A stretch of DNA of 60,861 nt, taken from positions 1 through 60,861 of IMG/VR virus record IMGVR_UViG_3300029787_000017; one strand, given 5' to 3'. Positions 1 through 7,621 of this stretch are shown piece after piece. Under the pieces are notes generated by a model. It made no database searches, had not been told where the DNA came from, and saw only the letters and a list, made by a program, of their open reading frames with translations. The translations under genes were made by a program, and so were the position numbers. Position 1 is the stretch's first letter. Every line of letters starts with the position of its first letter. The stretch is from a virus.

Positions 1-102
1 TTGAAAGGGGTCGCATGGATGGGAAAAAACTCAAAAACTCTGAACTGGTTTGGAATTAATTTGTTTTTTGTGGGAAAAGGGTCAAGCAATAACCTATTTC
101 TA

Positions 103-220
103 ATTTGACTTTTTGGGTGTTACATGGTATAATGAGGTCCAATAATGCATAAATTTGACTTTTTAGGTGTTTTTGCACAAGCTCACAATATAATGACCTT
201 TAATTTGACTTTTTGGTATT
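103..220 (+). repeat. Three TTTGACTTTTT direct repeats spaced exactly 50 bp
   Basis: AATTTGACTTTTT starts at 103, 153 and 203, and the bases just after it (GGGTGTT, AGGTGTT, GGTATT) are also similar. A fourth TTTGACTTTTTGGGT copy lies inside the acetyltransferase gene (TTGACT at 423-428). The 50-bp period is close to five helical turns, so all three boxes would face the same side of the DNA. They could be tandem promoter elements, protein-binding iterons or remnants of a duplication; the sequence alone does not decide. Confidence 0.6.
105..133 (+). promoter_or_regulatory. Sigma70-like promoter, rightward
   Basis: TTGACT (105-110) is followed after 17 bp by a perfect TATAAT (128-133). This is a near-consensus bacterial housekeeping promoter and would suit early transcription by host RNA polymerase. 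It points right, against the acetyltransferase gene that ends at 230, so its product would be antisense or a short RNA. The next repeat also has a TATAAT (189-194), but 28 bp away, too far for a normal promoter. Confidence 0.5.
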
Positions 221-229
221 ACCCTTTCT

Positions 230-721
230 TTATTCTTTTTCTCTTCTTTTTTCCCTATGTTTTAGTACCATTTCTTTGTGATTCATGACAGCTATCGTCT
301 CATCTACACTTGCAGTAGTAACTATCATCTCTTCTTGGTGACCACCTAGTTTCCTGTATAGATTGATAGCTTCTCTATTCTTTTTATTGGTCATGCCTGT
401 GATGTATGTGTATCCATCTAGTTTGACTTTTTGGGTTAATGTGTTTAGTAGTTTAAGACCTACAGCTTTAGCTCTGTACTGTTTGTGTACTGTGATATCA
501 CATATCTGTACTTTGTCTGGGAGATACTTGTTGGCTGTTATTATACCTACCACTATCTCTTGGTCTTCTCCCAAAATTTTAGCTATGAAGAAGTAATCGT
601 AGAACTTCAGGTTTGTATGCTCATGGTCAGGGAACTCCTCTGCTAGAAGTCTCTGCGCTCCTTCATACTCTTGTAATGTAGTATGACCCTTACCATAAAT
701 CTTAATGTCCCCGTACTTCAT
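230..721 (-). CDS. GNAT-family acetyltransferase
   Basis: A 163-residue protein with the layout of a GNAT N-acetyltransferase. An N-terminal mixed alpha/beta half with a central strand (EIVVGIITANKY) is followed by the acetyl-CoA-binding segment around residues 85-100 (QYRAKAVGLKLLNTL, a degenerate Q/RxxGxG/A signature) and the usual C-terminal NREAINLYRKLGG motif. It probably moves an acetyl group from acetyl-CoA to an amine; the substrate is unknown. It is the last gene of the leftward cassette, 13 bp after a 41-residue ORF, with no strong ribosome-binding site. Phages carry such enzymes as modifiers of host proteins or small molecules, but nothing here points to a particular target. Confidence 0.75.
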   Translation of the reverse strand: MKYGDIKIYGKGHTTLQEYEGAQRLLAEEFPDHEHTNLKFYDYFFIAKILGEDQEIVVGIITANKYLPDKVQICDITVHKQYRAKAVGLKLLNTLTQKVKLDGYTYITGMTNKKNREAINLYRKLGGHQEEMIVTTASVDETIAVMNHKEMVLKHREKRREKE

Positions 722-734
722 TTGACTTATTTGG

Positions 735-860
735 TTACTTCTTTTTCTTTAGCATCTTCTTCAGTAAGGCGTTCTGTTTCTTGAGTTCGTCTACCTTTGC
801 TGCCTCTCGAATTTCTTTTGATACGAGAGTAGCGTACACCATTCTTCTAATGAATCCCAT
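735..860 (-). CDS. Small basic coiled-coil ORF (41 aa)
   Basis: A 41-residue ORF starting MGFIRRMVYATLVSKEI and ending in a lysine run (LLKKMLKKKK). The middle, EAAKVDELKKQNALLKK, has leucines and hydrophobics at heptad spacing, so a short coiled coil is likely. It fits snugly between the 33-residue membrane ORF (stop at 864-866) and the acetyltransferase (start 721), which supports it being real, but the upstream sequence has only a weak ribosome-binding site. Function unknown. Confidence 0.5.
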   Translation of the reverse strand: MGFIRRMVYATLVSKEIREAAKVDELKKQNALLKKMLKKKK

Positions 861-863
861 AGT

Positions 864-965
864 CTATCTTAAAAAATTAATAAGTCCGATCATAGCTGCT
901 GAACCAAAAATGATCCATGCAACAGCTTCGATAATTACCATACTAGTTACATCGTTGTTTCTCAT
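864..965 (-). CDS. Membrane microprotein (33 aa), paralogue of the ORF at 1662-1766
   Basis: The protein starts MRNNDVTSMVIIEAVAWIIF and ends GSAAMIGLINFLR. It has a short polar N-terminus and one hydrophobic segment (about residues 9-30), so a single membrane span is expected. The start ATG overlaps the ferredoxin stop codon as ATGA, a classic translational-coupling arrangement. The ORF at 1662-1766 shares VTSMVIIEA followed by AW and a similar span, so the two are paralogues. Conservation of the duplicated reading frame is the best evidence that this tiny gene is real. Its function is unknown; a membrane anchor for the neighbouring ferredoxin or secreted protein is only a guess. Confidence 0.72.
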   Translation of the reverse strand: MRNNDVTSMVIIEAVAWIIFGSAAMIGLINFLR

Positions 966-1234
966 CCTCCCCCTCCATTAATATCATGCTCCTCTGAGAG
1001 CGATAAATTAATTTGGGTCCACTTCTCTTCTGCTTCATCATCTACGCGAATTGCATCCACAGGACACTCAGGCTCACACGCTCCACAGTCAATACACTCT
1101 TCATTGTGGATAAACATAGGGAGCATACTTGTAGCTTCTTTAGGGACTGTCTCGTAGATGCAGTCTACTGGGCATACCTCTACGCAAGCTGTATCTTTCA
1201 CTCCTACACAGGGCTCTTGAATTACATATGTCAT
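962..1234 (-). CDS. Ferredoxin with two iron-sulfur cluster motifs
   Basis: A 90-residue ferredoxin, MTYVIQEPCVGVKDTACVEV at the N-terminus. C9, C17 and C21-P match the first half of the FdxA/Thermus-type seven-iron or eight-iron fold, and the second motif CIDCGACEPECP supplies four more cysteines. The family carries single electrons in the cytoplasm. I chose the ATG at 1234: it overlaps the upstream stop (ATGA), has GGAAGGAAAGAG just before it, and MTYV is the usual start of the family. A longer frame reaching 1315 is an artefact. The insert between the motifs (ETVPKEATSMLPMF) is longer than in compact ferredoxins. Partner unknown; it lies two ORFs downstream of a B12-dependent ribonucleotide reductase. 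Confidence 0.88.
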   Translation of the reverse strand: MTYVIQEPCVGVKDTACVEVCPVDCIYETVPKEATSMLPMFIHNEECIDCGACEPECPVDAIRVDDEAEEKWTQINLSLSEEHDINGGGG

Positions 1235-1674
1235 ACTCTTTCCTTCCATCGGACCAAGATCTCTTTCTTGTTTCCGTTCTTCATTAAGGCTATTACAGCA
1301 TGAGTCTGATCCCATGGAGCTTTACTCACATGAGATATATTCTTCCACATACTGTCTACCTTGGCTACGCGCATTTGTTTTACACACGCTCTCTTGCACC
1401 TGCTCTGTGCTTCAGAGATTAGTTGGGCTCCTTTAGGGCTGTCTCTCTTGATTCCCTCTTTCTTCATCTTCTTCATCTCTGGAGTGCTATCCATCAACTG
1501 CTGCCAGTTCACTACTCCAGGCTGTGTTACCATCCTAGGCTCTTTCACTCCGCAGATATTGTCCTCTGGGGTTGCAATCCAGCCTGAATCTAATTCACTA
1601 ACCATGCAGGTGTTGGCGATCAAAGGAGGGAAACACCCCAAGCTCAAAGCTAATACTAGTGCTAACCTAACCAT
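1231..1674 (-). CDS. Exported small protein with signal peptide, unknown function
   Basis: A 147-residue protein beginning MVRLALVLALSLGCFPPLIA, a positively charged start followed by a hydrophobic stretch typical of a Sec signal peptide; cleavage after LIA is plausible. The cysteine in SLGC is a poor lipobox because residue -3 is serine. The mature part has four or so cysteines, including RCKRAC, and a basic C-terminus (EILVRWKERV). I recognise no family. The frame can be extended to a TTG at 1716, but the ATG at 1674 puts the signal peptide at the N-terminus. Its 5' end overlaps the 34-residue membrane ORF and its 3' end overlaps the ferredoxin start, so the three are probably translated together. 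Confidence 0.65.
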   Translation of the reverse strand: MVRLALVLALSLGCFPPLIANTCMVSELDSGWIATPEDNICGVKEPRMVTQPGVVNWQQLMDSTPEMKKMKKEGIKRDSPKGAQLISEAQSRCKRACVKQMRVAKVDSMWKNISHVSKAPWDQTHAVIALMKNGNKKEILVRWKERV

Positions 1675-1766
1675 CCAACTATCCCTATAAGTAGTGCAGT
1701 ACCTAAAACAGTCCAAGCAATAGCTTCGATAATTACCATAGAGGTTACATGATTATTTCTACCCAT
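1662..1766 (-). CDS. Membrane microprotein (34 aa), paralogue of the ORF at 864-965
   Basis: The protein starts MGRNNHVTSMVIIEAIAWTV and ends LGTALLIGIVGWLG. One hydrophobic span covers about residues 10-33. Its start ATG shares a base with the reductase stop codon (TAATG), and its last codons overlap the start of the exported protein. The stretch VTSMVIIEA-(I/V)-AW is shared with the 33-residue ORF at 864-965. A duplicated, frame-preserved microprotein on both sides of a secreted protein and a ferredoxin suggests a functional unit at the membrane. No known family recognised. Confidence 0.72.
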   Translation of the reverse strand: MGRNNHVTSMVIIEAIAWTVLGTALLIGIVGWLG

Positions 1767-3658
1767 TAGCAATCACCCCCCGCAAGCGAACAAACGTCAC
1801 CCGCTTGCACAGACTCAACTTTATTCTCCTCTCTCTTCATCTTCTCCTCAATGTTCTCAGGAGTGAGAGCGATTGCCTCTAGAGGTTCATTCCCCTTAGA
1901 GCCAGCACGATACACTGTAAGACCTTTGAGGTACGGAGCGTAATCCAAAGCAGCTTGAGAGAATTCTTCAGGTGATGAAGTAGTGGGAAGGTTGATTGTT
2001 TTTGAGATGCATGAATCCATGTACTTTTGGACCGTAGCTTGTACTTTAATATGATCCTCGGGGGCCACATCATAGGCTCCGACAAAGTTTTTGAGAGTGA
2101 GTCCTTTGTCGTAATACTCTTGGAATAACGGATCGACAACTAACTGCTCCTTCCAAATATTGTTTTGGCGATACCTACGGTTGTACATAGCAGAAAAAAT
2201 TGGCTCAATACCGCTACTAACACCGTGCAGCATTGAGATAGTTCCGCAGGGAGGGATCGTAAGCATGACAGCATTCCTAATGCCATGACGCTTAACGAGC
2301 ATTCTAATCCTTGCTGGAAGAGTTTTGGCGTAATCTTCATTCAGATATTTTTTGTAGTCGAATTCTGGGAAAGGCTTCTTGTCCCTTGCGAGATAGATCG
2401 ACATCTTGTACGACTCATCTCGTATGGTAGCGAAGAGTCGGTCTAAAAACTCAAGGCACTTCTCACTACCGTACTTAATTCCCAGTTTAATAAGCATATA
2501 ATGTAGACCAGTTACGCCTAATCCAATCCTACGAGATCTCTCACCCACTCTTTTGCAGGTGTCCGTAGGAAATTTATTCACAGTTAACACGTTATCTAGG
2601 AATCGGATGCCAGTTCTTACAGTCTTAGCTAACCTCTTCCAATCAACATTAGTCCCGTCATCGAGTACCATGTTAGAGAGATTAATATTACCAAGGCAAC
2701 AATTTCCATAAGAAGGTAAAGAGATCTCCCCACAGGGATTTGTAGAATCAAGGCTTTCAAAGTACGAAACATTAGTGTATCTGTTTGCTAAATCAATGTT
2801 GTAGATTCCAGGGTCTCCAGACTCTACAGAGTTTTTCCAAATGAGATCCCACAAGTCTCGCGCCTTAATATCTTTAGGCCCTTGACATACAAAAGTATCT
2901 TTCCAATCTTTTTTGTGGAAGTTATTAGCTCTTGCGAGCGCATCTTCTTCATCCAATCCAATAACGTAAACAAACTCTTCGTCATTACGAAGCATCTCAT
3001 ACGAGTGGTACTCTTTATTGTTAAAAGAAAAGTACCAATCTTCATCTAATTCAATGGCTTCAAGAAACCTGTCCGTGATGGCTACAGAAATATTGAAGTT
3101 ATTTAATTGACCCTGATCTAGCTTTACAGATAAGAACTCAAGTAAATCAGGATGAGATACGTTAAGGATACCCATAAGAGCGGTTCTACGATTTTTTCCT
3201 GCTCTGACATGCTCTCCTACCTCATTAATCATTTGAAGAACCGACACCGATCCTGGTGCTGAGTTCTTTACACTGCCAATATGGTCTCCCCGTGGACGGA
3301 TCTTGGATACATTAAATCCTACCCCTCCCCCTGCACAAGAAATCTTATACATGTCCTGTACAGTTTTTCCAATGGAATCAACACTGTCTTCAGGAATAAT
3401 AACATAACAATTGAGTAGGTTATGATTCCCACGGTTACGCCCAGCACCATAAATAATTCTACCCCCTGGAATAAAGTCTCCTGAACCCACCGCATCGTAA
3501 AACATTTTTTCAACACGTTCTTTATCCTCATCCCTTTCTGCGGAAGCTACAGTCTTAGCTACTACTTTAGCTCTGTCTGCATACTTTGTCTCCCCTGGGT
3601 ATGCGTAGCGTGATTCAAAAATTTCTTGTCCGAGTTCATTTAGTTGTGTGTTTGCCAT
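1766..3658 (-). CDS. nrdJ: Adenosylcobalamin-dependent (class II) ribonucleotide reductase
   Basis: A 630-residue reductase that converts ribonucleotides to deoxyribonucleotides for phage DNA synthesis. Visible family marks are NLLNCYV (Cys84, one of the active-site redox pair), the radical-site motif NPCGE at residues 307-311 (Asn307, Cys309, Glu311), and PPCGTISMLHGVSSGIEP in the barrel. The C-terminal CSLAGGDC is the mobile cysteine pair that is re-reduced by thioredoxin or a similar donor. There is no nrdB-like radical subunit next to it and no glycyl-radical tail, which favours class II, using vitamin B12. It lies 2 bp downstream of the gp46-like gene, in the nucleotide/recombination part of the leftward operon. 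B12 would have to come from the host. Confidence 0.9.
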   Translation of the reverse strand: MANTQLNELGQEIFESRYAYPGETKYADRAKVVAKTVASAERDEDKERVEKMFYDAVGSGDFIPGGRIIYGAGRNRGNHNLLNCYVIIPEDSVDSIGKTVQDMYKISCAGGGVGFNVSKIRPRGDHIGSVKNSAPGSVSVLQMINEVGEHVRAGKNRRTALMGILNVSHPDLLEFLSVKLDQGQLNNFNISVAITDRFLEAIELDEDWYFSFNNKEYHSYEMLRNDEEFVYVIGLDEEDALARANNFHKKDWKDTFVCQGPKDIKARDLWDLIWKNSVESGDPGIYNIDLANRYTNVSYFESLDSTNPCGEISLPSYGNCCLGNINLSNMVLDDGTNVDWKRLAKTVRTGIRFLDNVLTVNKFPTDTCKRVGERSRRIGLGVTGLHYMLIKLGIKYGSEKCLEFLDRLFATIRDESYKMSIYLARDKKPFPEFDYKKYLNEDYAKTLPARIRMLVKRHGIRNAVMLTIPPCGTISMLHGVSSGIEPIFSAMYNRRYRQNNIWKEQLVVDPLFQEYYDKGLTLKNFVGAYDVAPEDHIKVQATVQKYMDSCISKTINLPTTSSPEEFSQAALDYAPYLKGLTVYRAGSKGNEPLEAIALTPENIEEKMKREENKVESVQAGDVCSLAGGDC

Positions 3659-3660
3659 TT

Positions 3661-5262
3661 TTATTTCTTTAGGGTAGAGACTCCTTTGCTCTTTGTTATA
3701 GTCAGAGTCCGCACGTTATCCAATAAAGACTTTAGATAATTATTATGTGTAATTACAAACAAAGTCTTGTCTTTCTTTAATTCGGACAATAATATGTAGA
3801 GACCATCGAGACCATCTTGATCTAAATTTTCCGCAATCTCATCAAAGAACATTAAGTTACTCTCCTCAGTGGATGAGATGGCTAATAACTGCTGTAATCC
3901 TAGAAGCACAGCCAGATCAATCTTCCTCTTCTCACCCCCTGAGAGTGAGATATAATGCACCTCTCTGTTTTGATGCGTGATGGTTTCTTTTAGCTCTTCA
4001 TCAAACTCCAGAAAAAACTTACCCTTTGATAGGTGTGATAGATAAAAATTTACCTTGCCGTTTAAATACTTTAGAATGTTTCTTATGATATACTTAACGA
4101 GACCTGATTCAGAGAAAGCCTTCTCCCAAAAACGCATAGTCTCGTACCTGGTATTGTAGTCCTGCTTTAAATCATGAGCTTCCTGAATTTCTTGAGTAGC
4201 TTCTGCTTTTAATTCCGTGAAGGTCTCGGTTTCTTTTTTGAGTTGATTATACTCTATGATTTTGTGATACTTTGATGATGAGATGGGAATCTCTACGATC
4301 CTTGCGAACTCCTTAGAGTGATCCTCATCCAGTAGAATCATTTTCTCTAAGTAACCATCTATATCGTTTTGTAACTTCTCTGGTAAGTGGTCTTCCTCTA
4401 CTTCTTGTCCGCAGGTTGAGCATGTTTTTATTACAGGTCCTAGCTTTATCTGCTGCTTGGCATTAATAATTCTAACATCTAAATCATTCATCTGCCTTGC
4501 TAAGAGTTTCATCTCCCAGGCCGCTGAAGCATTGGCTTTCTCAGCCTCCAATACTTCTTCTAAAGAAAGAGATAAAGTTGCTTCGTCATACTTCCCCTCC
4601 ACATCCTCCCTCAATTTAGATAGGGACTTCAGCTTTTTATCAAATGACGCTAAGTTCTTTTGACGGGTTTCTATGATTGCATCTTGCTTCTTTACTGTCT
4701 GAGAATAGCTAGACTTTAGTTTCTTAACTGAATCTCTCAAGGAGAACAGATCATCCAGCTTTAAAAAATTCTTTATGATTGTTCGCTTATCGTCTGGGGT
4801 CGCGTTAATAAACCCCATGGTATTCTGTTGTCCGAATACCGTAGATGCTAGAAACACTTTGTAATTTGTATTTAAGGTCTCTTCTATAACCTTTTGAGTT
4901 TCTAAGGCATTCGCTTGGGTGCGCTCTGTGTCCCCCACTGTGAACTTTAAGTGAGTAGGCTTCCTACCTCTCTCAATTACAGTATTATCATTAACAGTAA
5001 TCTTTACAACACATCCCTTCTTGCTTTGTGAATTTACTAAAGCCTCTTCTGTAGACTTGCGGATAGTTTTACCGAACAGTCCCCACACAACAGCTTCAAT
5101 CATAGCACTCTTTCCTGAGCCGTTGGAGCCTCCTGTGTCTTTGTTCTTGCCTTCTACAAGTACAACGCCTTTAAATTTATCGAAGTTTAGGACTGCATTC
5201 TTTACCGAATAAAAATTACTTATCTCTACTTTGTTTATTTTCATGAATTGTTTGAAGCCCAT
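3661..5262 (-). CDS. 46: gp46/SbcC/Rad50-like recombination nuclease ATPase subunit
   Basis: A 533-residue SMC-type ATPase, the partner of the Mre11-like subunit encoded just upstream. Walker A is GGSNGSGKS (residues 44-52), followed by coiled coils on both sides of a CSTC zinc hook (Cys281, Cys284), the ABC signature SLSGGEKRK (near 439-447) and Walker B LMFFDE (Asp474, Glu475). T4 gp46-gp47 resects DNA ends for recombination-dependent replication. At 533 residues the arms are short, as in phage homologues. The start could also be the ATG at 5244 (MKINKVEISNF), which is closer to the family N-terminus; either start lies inside the gp47-like gene (overlap 29-47 bp), so the pair is probably translationally coupled. 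Confidence 0.92.
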   Translation of the reverse strand: MGFKQFMKINKVEISNFYSVKNAVLNFDKFKGVVLVEGKNKDTGGSNGSGKSAMIEAVVWGLFGKTIRKSTEEALVNSQSKKGCVVKITVNDNTVIERGRKPTHLKFTVGDTERTQANALETQKVIEETLNTNYKVFLASTVFGQQNTMGFINATPDDKRTIIKNFLKLDDLFSLRDSVKKLKSSYSQTVKKQDAIIETRQKNLASFDKKLKSLSKLREDVEGKYDEATLSLSLEEVLEAEKANASAAWEMKLLARQMNDLDVRIINAKQQIKLGPVIKTCSTCGQEVEEDHLPEKLQNDIDGYLEKMILLDEDHSKEFARIVEIPISSSKYHKIIEYNQLKKETETFTELKAEATQEIQEAHDLKQDYNTRYETMRFWEKAFSESGLVKYIIRNILKYLNGKVNFYLSHLSKGKFFLEFDEELKETITHQNREVHYISLSGGEKRKIDLAVLLGLQQLLAISSTEESNLMFFDEIAENLDQDGLDGLYILLSELKKDKTLFVITHNNYLKSLLDNVRTLTITKSKGVSTLKK

Positions 5263-6262
5263 TTAACAGGACTTCTTTTGATATTTTAGTTGAGGTTGCG
5301 TTTATGTAATCCTCAATCAGTGCATCGCTAACGTGAGTAATAGGACTATCGGGATCTAAGCTGCTCTGCGGAAGCTTCTCGTCTGTCACAGGTTTATACT
5401 TTACCTCAACGTAACCAACATCAAGTTTATCCATGAGCGAAGCAACACTATCCTGCTCCGCATCTACTGTATTGATTATAATTCTAAGAAGTGTAAAGTA
5501 TTTACCATCATTAATCCAATCTAGATTCTCTTCTAGAGATTCATAATCAACTACTAAATGTCTAGGACCAAACTCAATGGGCATGTACACCGCACCTCCA
5601 CTGCGGATAACTGCATAGAAGTTTTCTTTTAGATGCTCAGTAAAGTTTGTGGTGTATGGAGTACCTAATAGCGTGATATTTTTGCTAACATTGTGTCCGT
5701 GAATATGCCCAAGATAAGTAGTGTGCTTAAAATCAGAAGGAAGGAGAGAAAAATCGTTATCCCCAGCAGAATTAAGGGAACCGCAGTAACCAAAGTGACC
5801 GAATACAGTATAATCTCTAGGAACATTAGCCAACTTTGCTTTAATCTTTTCTTCATCTTCATAGTGAGGTATAAAAGCCATCTTAGTACGATGGTCAAAG
5901 AATGTTTGAGTAACAACACGAACTGCGTTGTGTCTGTTCTTTGCGTAAGGAAGGAGATCTTGACAGGGGTTCTTTTCAAACAAACTGAGTGCGGTCACAC
6001 CGTCATCAGACTTATTCTCGCTGTCGTGATTCCCCCTTATTATAGTAACCATTGCTCTAGAGGAAGCGTAATCAATCACTTCTTTAAGTGCGAGCAAGAC
6101 GCTAGGGTATGGCTTCCTATGCATCATTAGATCTCCCAAGAAGATTATGTGATCCGCTTTCGGATTGAGGTCAATGATATCTTTTATGCACTTCTTCTGT
6201 GCATCCAGCAAGCCATAAGGCTTATTGTCGAAGTGCAAGTCTCCGATTACTAATACTTCCAT
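5216..6262 (-). CDS. 47: gp47/SbcD/Mre11-like recombination nuclease subunit
   Basis: A 348-residue calcineurin-like metallophosphoesterase. The metal-binding motifs appear in family order: GDLHFD (Asp8, His10), FLGDLMMHR, IRGNHDS, IPHYED and YLGHIHGH. These coordinate the two manganese ions of Mre11-type nucleases. With the gp46-like ATPase encoded immediately downstream (overlapping reading frames), it should form the end-processing nuclease of phage recombination. The start ATG is at 6262, 2 bp after the stop of the small zinc-motif gene's neighbour frame. Confidence 0.92.
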   Translation of the reverse strand: MEVLVIGDLHFDNKPYGLLDAQKKCIKDIIDLNPKADHIIFLGDLMMHRKPYPSVLLALKEVIDYASSRAMVTIIRGNHDSENKSDDGVTALSLFEKNPCQDLLPYAKNRHNAVRVVTQTFFDHRTKMAFIPHYEDEEKIKAKLANVPRDYTVFGHFGYCGSLNSAGDNDFSLLPSDFKHTTYLGHIHGHNVSKNITLLGTPYTTNFTEHLKENFYAVIRSGGAVYMPIEFGPRHLVVDYESLEENLDWINDGKYFTLLRIIINTVDAEQDSVASLMDKLDVGYVEVKYKPVTDEKLPQSSLDPDSPITHVSDALIEDYINATSTKISKEVLLNGLQTIHENKQSRDK

Positions 6263-6263
6263 A

Positions 6264-6512
6264 TTACCACTTTTCTATGGGACATTCTTCTGTAAACCAC
6301 TTAGTTTTAAGAGGTGTATAGCACCCACACAGCTTACATTGGTCGGCCTCAAAGTGAGGACACCTGTTACATATATCGAGACGGGCTTTAGCTAGGTCGG
6401 ACACCCTAAATCCTGACCTGGCCCAGTGGTATAGTGATTTGAAGAACTGCTTCACTTGGCTTGGTCTTAAATACCTTAAGACGTAGTACAAATTAATTAT
6501 TTTTTGTTTCAT
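6264..6512 (-). CDS. Small cysteine-rich putative zinc-binding protein
   Basis: An 82-residue protein with a basic helical N-terminal half (YYVLRYLRPSQVKQFFKSLY) and a C-terminal half with six cysteines: CNRCPHF, CKLCGCYTPLK and ECP. The CxxC...CxxCGC...CP pattern is common in small phage proteins of unknown role and should bind zinc. It overlaps the polymerase gene by 4 bp (6509-6512, ATGA), so it is coupled to replication genes. Function unknown. Confidence 0.75.
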   Translation of the reverse strand: MKQKIINLYYVLRYLRPSQVKQFFKSLYHWARSGFRVSDLAKARLDICNRCPHFEADQCKLCGCYTPLKTKWFTEECPIEKW

Positions 6513-7621
6513 TGGAAGTACTTATTTATTTCAGTAATGTTATCTACCTTTCCATCCTTAAATCTAACAGGAATTGCATCTCCGAAAGACTTACCTACCT
6601 CAGCGTCAATAACCAAAGGCACATCAAAGTGTATATTAAAAAGAGATTTAATGGATGGGTAGTTTACCATCTCATTATAGACAATCTCTAGTGCCTCAGA
6701 TACACAATCTAAATCACAAACTATCTCCACACTATCGTGAACGGTAGCGACGGGACGAGCTTGAATACTATTATCCTTAAAAGACTTAGCAATACCAAGA
6801 AGAGAAGAGAGCAGGATATCAGACGCAGTGCTTTGGATAGTAAAGTTGAGGCCCTGTCTGAGAGCGCGATTAACCACTGTTCTATCACGAGAGGTAACAT
6901 CAGGCAGATTCCTGCGCCTACCAAATATTGTATAAGCATAACCATTGCGTTTAATATATTCATTTACGAACTCCATGTACTCAAAAATGCCAGGGTACAC
7001 TTTCTTGTAGTTATCAATAATCTTCTCAGCCCTCTTCATGGGGATAGCCATGGTCTCTGCTAGATTAAAAGCCCCTCCACCATACACGATCAGGAACGAA
7101 ACTGTTTTGGCAATCTGTCTCTCTTCCTTTGTGATGTCTTTCTTATTAAAGAGAAGCTCTGCCGTGTAAGTATGTAGATCCGCTCCTTGATTGAAGGCTA
7201 GTTGCATATTGCCTTCCTTGGCTATATGAGACAGCACTCTAAGCTCCATGGCTGCGTAATCAACAGTAATGAAGGCTTGACCCTTCTCCGCTGTAAAGAT
7301 GCTCCTGATGTTAGTTTCTGTGTCTCTGGGTAGAGTGTGGAAAGACACTCCCATAGCTTTCTTTGCATTGTAAGCCGCGCAAGACAATCGACCCGTTGTA
7401 GTGCCATCAAACCTGAAGTCTACATACACCTTGTCTCTTTCATTATATGCAATCGCTTTCTTAGTCCCTTGGATATAAGTCTTCGCTAACTTCTCAGATT
7501 TACGAAGATCTAATAGACCTTTTAAGAACTTTTTAGATTCTTGAAGCTGTTCCGTAGTCTTAGAGGAGATAACAGACTTGCTAACCTTCTTCCCCTCATC
7601 CCTGTGCTGCCACTTACTCAC
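6509..7621 (-). CDS. DNA polymerase family A, palm/fingers fragment of a split enzyme
   Basis: A 370-residue polymerase part. It starts inside the thumb (KLAKTYIQG) and carries GTTTGRLS, motif A DYAAMELRVLSHIA (catalytic Asp121), motif B RQIAKTVSFLIVYGG (Arg168, Lys172, Phe176, Tyr180) and motif C VHDSVE (His295, Asp296). All catalytic residues are present, so the fragment should be active if it joins the other parts. Phe176 lines up with E. coli Pol I Phe762, a position used to sort marine phage polymerases by lifestyle. The start is a GTG at 7621 that overlaps the stop of the upstream fragment (GTGAGTAA). The proofreading domain is missing and lies on two other genes. Confidence 0.93.
   Translation of the reverse strand: MSKWQHRDEGKKVSKSVISSKTTEQLQESKKFLKGLLDLRKSEKLAKTYIQGTKKAIAYNERDKVYVDFRFDGTTTGRLSCAAYNAKKAMGVSFHTLPRDTETNIRSIFTAEKGQAFITVDYAAMELRVLSHIAKEGNMQLAFNQGADLHTYTAELLFNKKDITKEERQIAKTVSFLIVYGGGAFNLAETMAIPMKRAEKIIDNYKKVYPGIFEYMEFVNEYIKRNGYAYTIFGRRRNLPDVTSRDRTVVNRALRQGLNFTIQSTASDILLSSLLGIAKSFKDNSIQARPVATVHDSVEIVCDLDCVSEALEIVYNEMVNYPSIKSLFNIHFDVPLVIDAEVGKSFGDAIPVRFKDGKVDNITEINKYFQ

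Larger units (their letters stand above)
1..229. other. AT-rich non-coding left end with direct repeats
   Basis: I see no convincing gene here; the longest rightward frame from the ATG at 15 is only 14 codons. The stretch lies beyond the 3' end of the acetyltransferase gene. It holds three copies of a TTTGACTTTTT box at 50-bp spacing and one sigma70-like promoter, both listed separately. What lies to the left of the window is unknown. Confidence 0.6.

Noticed and set aside
155-194. Second sigma70 promoter in the left repeat array
   Set aside because: The TATAAT is 28 bp from the TTGACT, outside the working range.
781-981. Rightward 66-codon frame over the microprotein region
   Set aside because: It lies opposite two better supported tiny leftward genes and has no ribosome-binding site.
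1234-1315. N-terminal extension of the ferredoxin frame
   Set aside because: The extra 27 residues lie within the upstream gene, do not resemble the family, and the inner ATG has a strong ribosome-binding site.
7614-7621. Simple sequencing frameshift as the cause of the second polymerase break
   Set aside because: Not excluded, but the GTG overlapping the stop gives a natural coupled start, and a break in the first part of the enzyme also exists where a frameshift cannot explain it.
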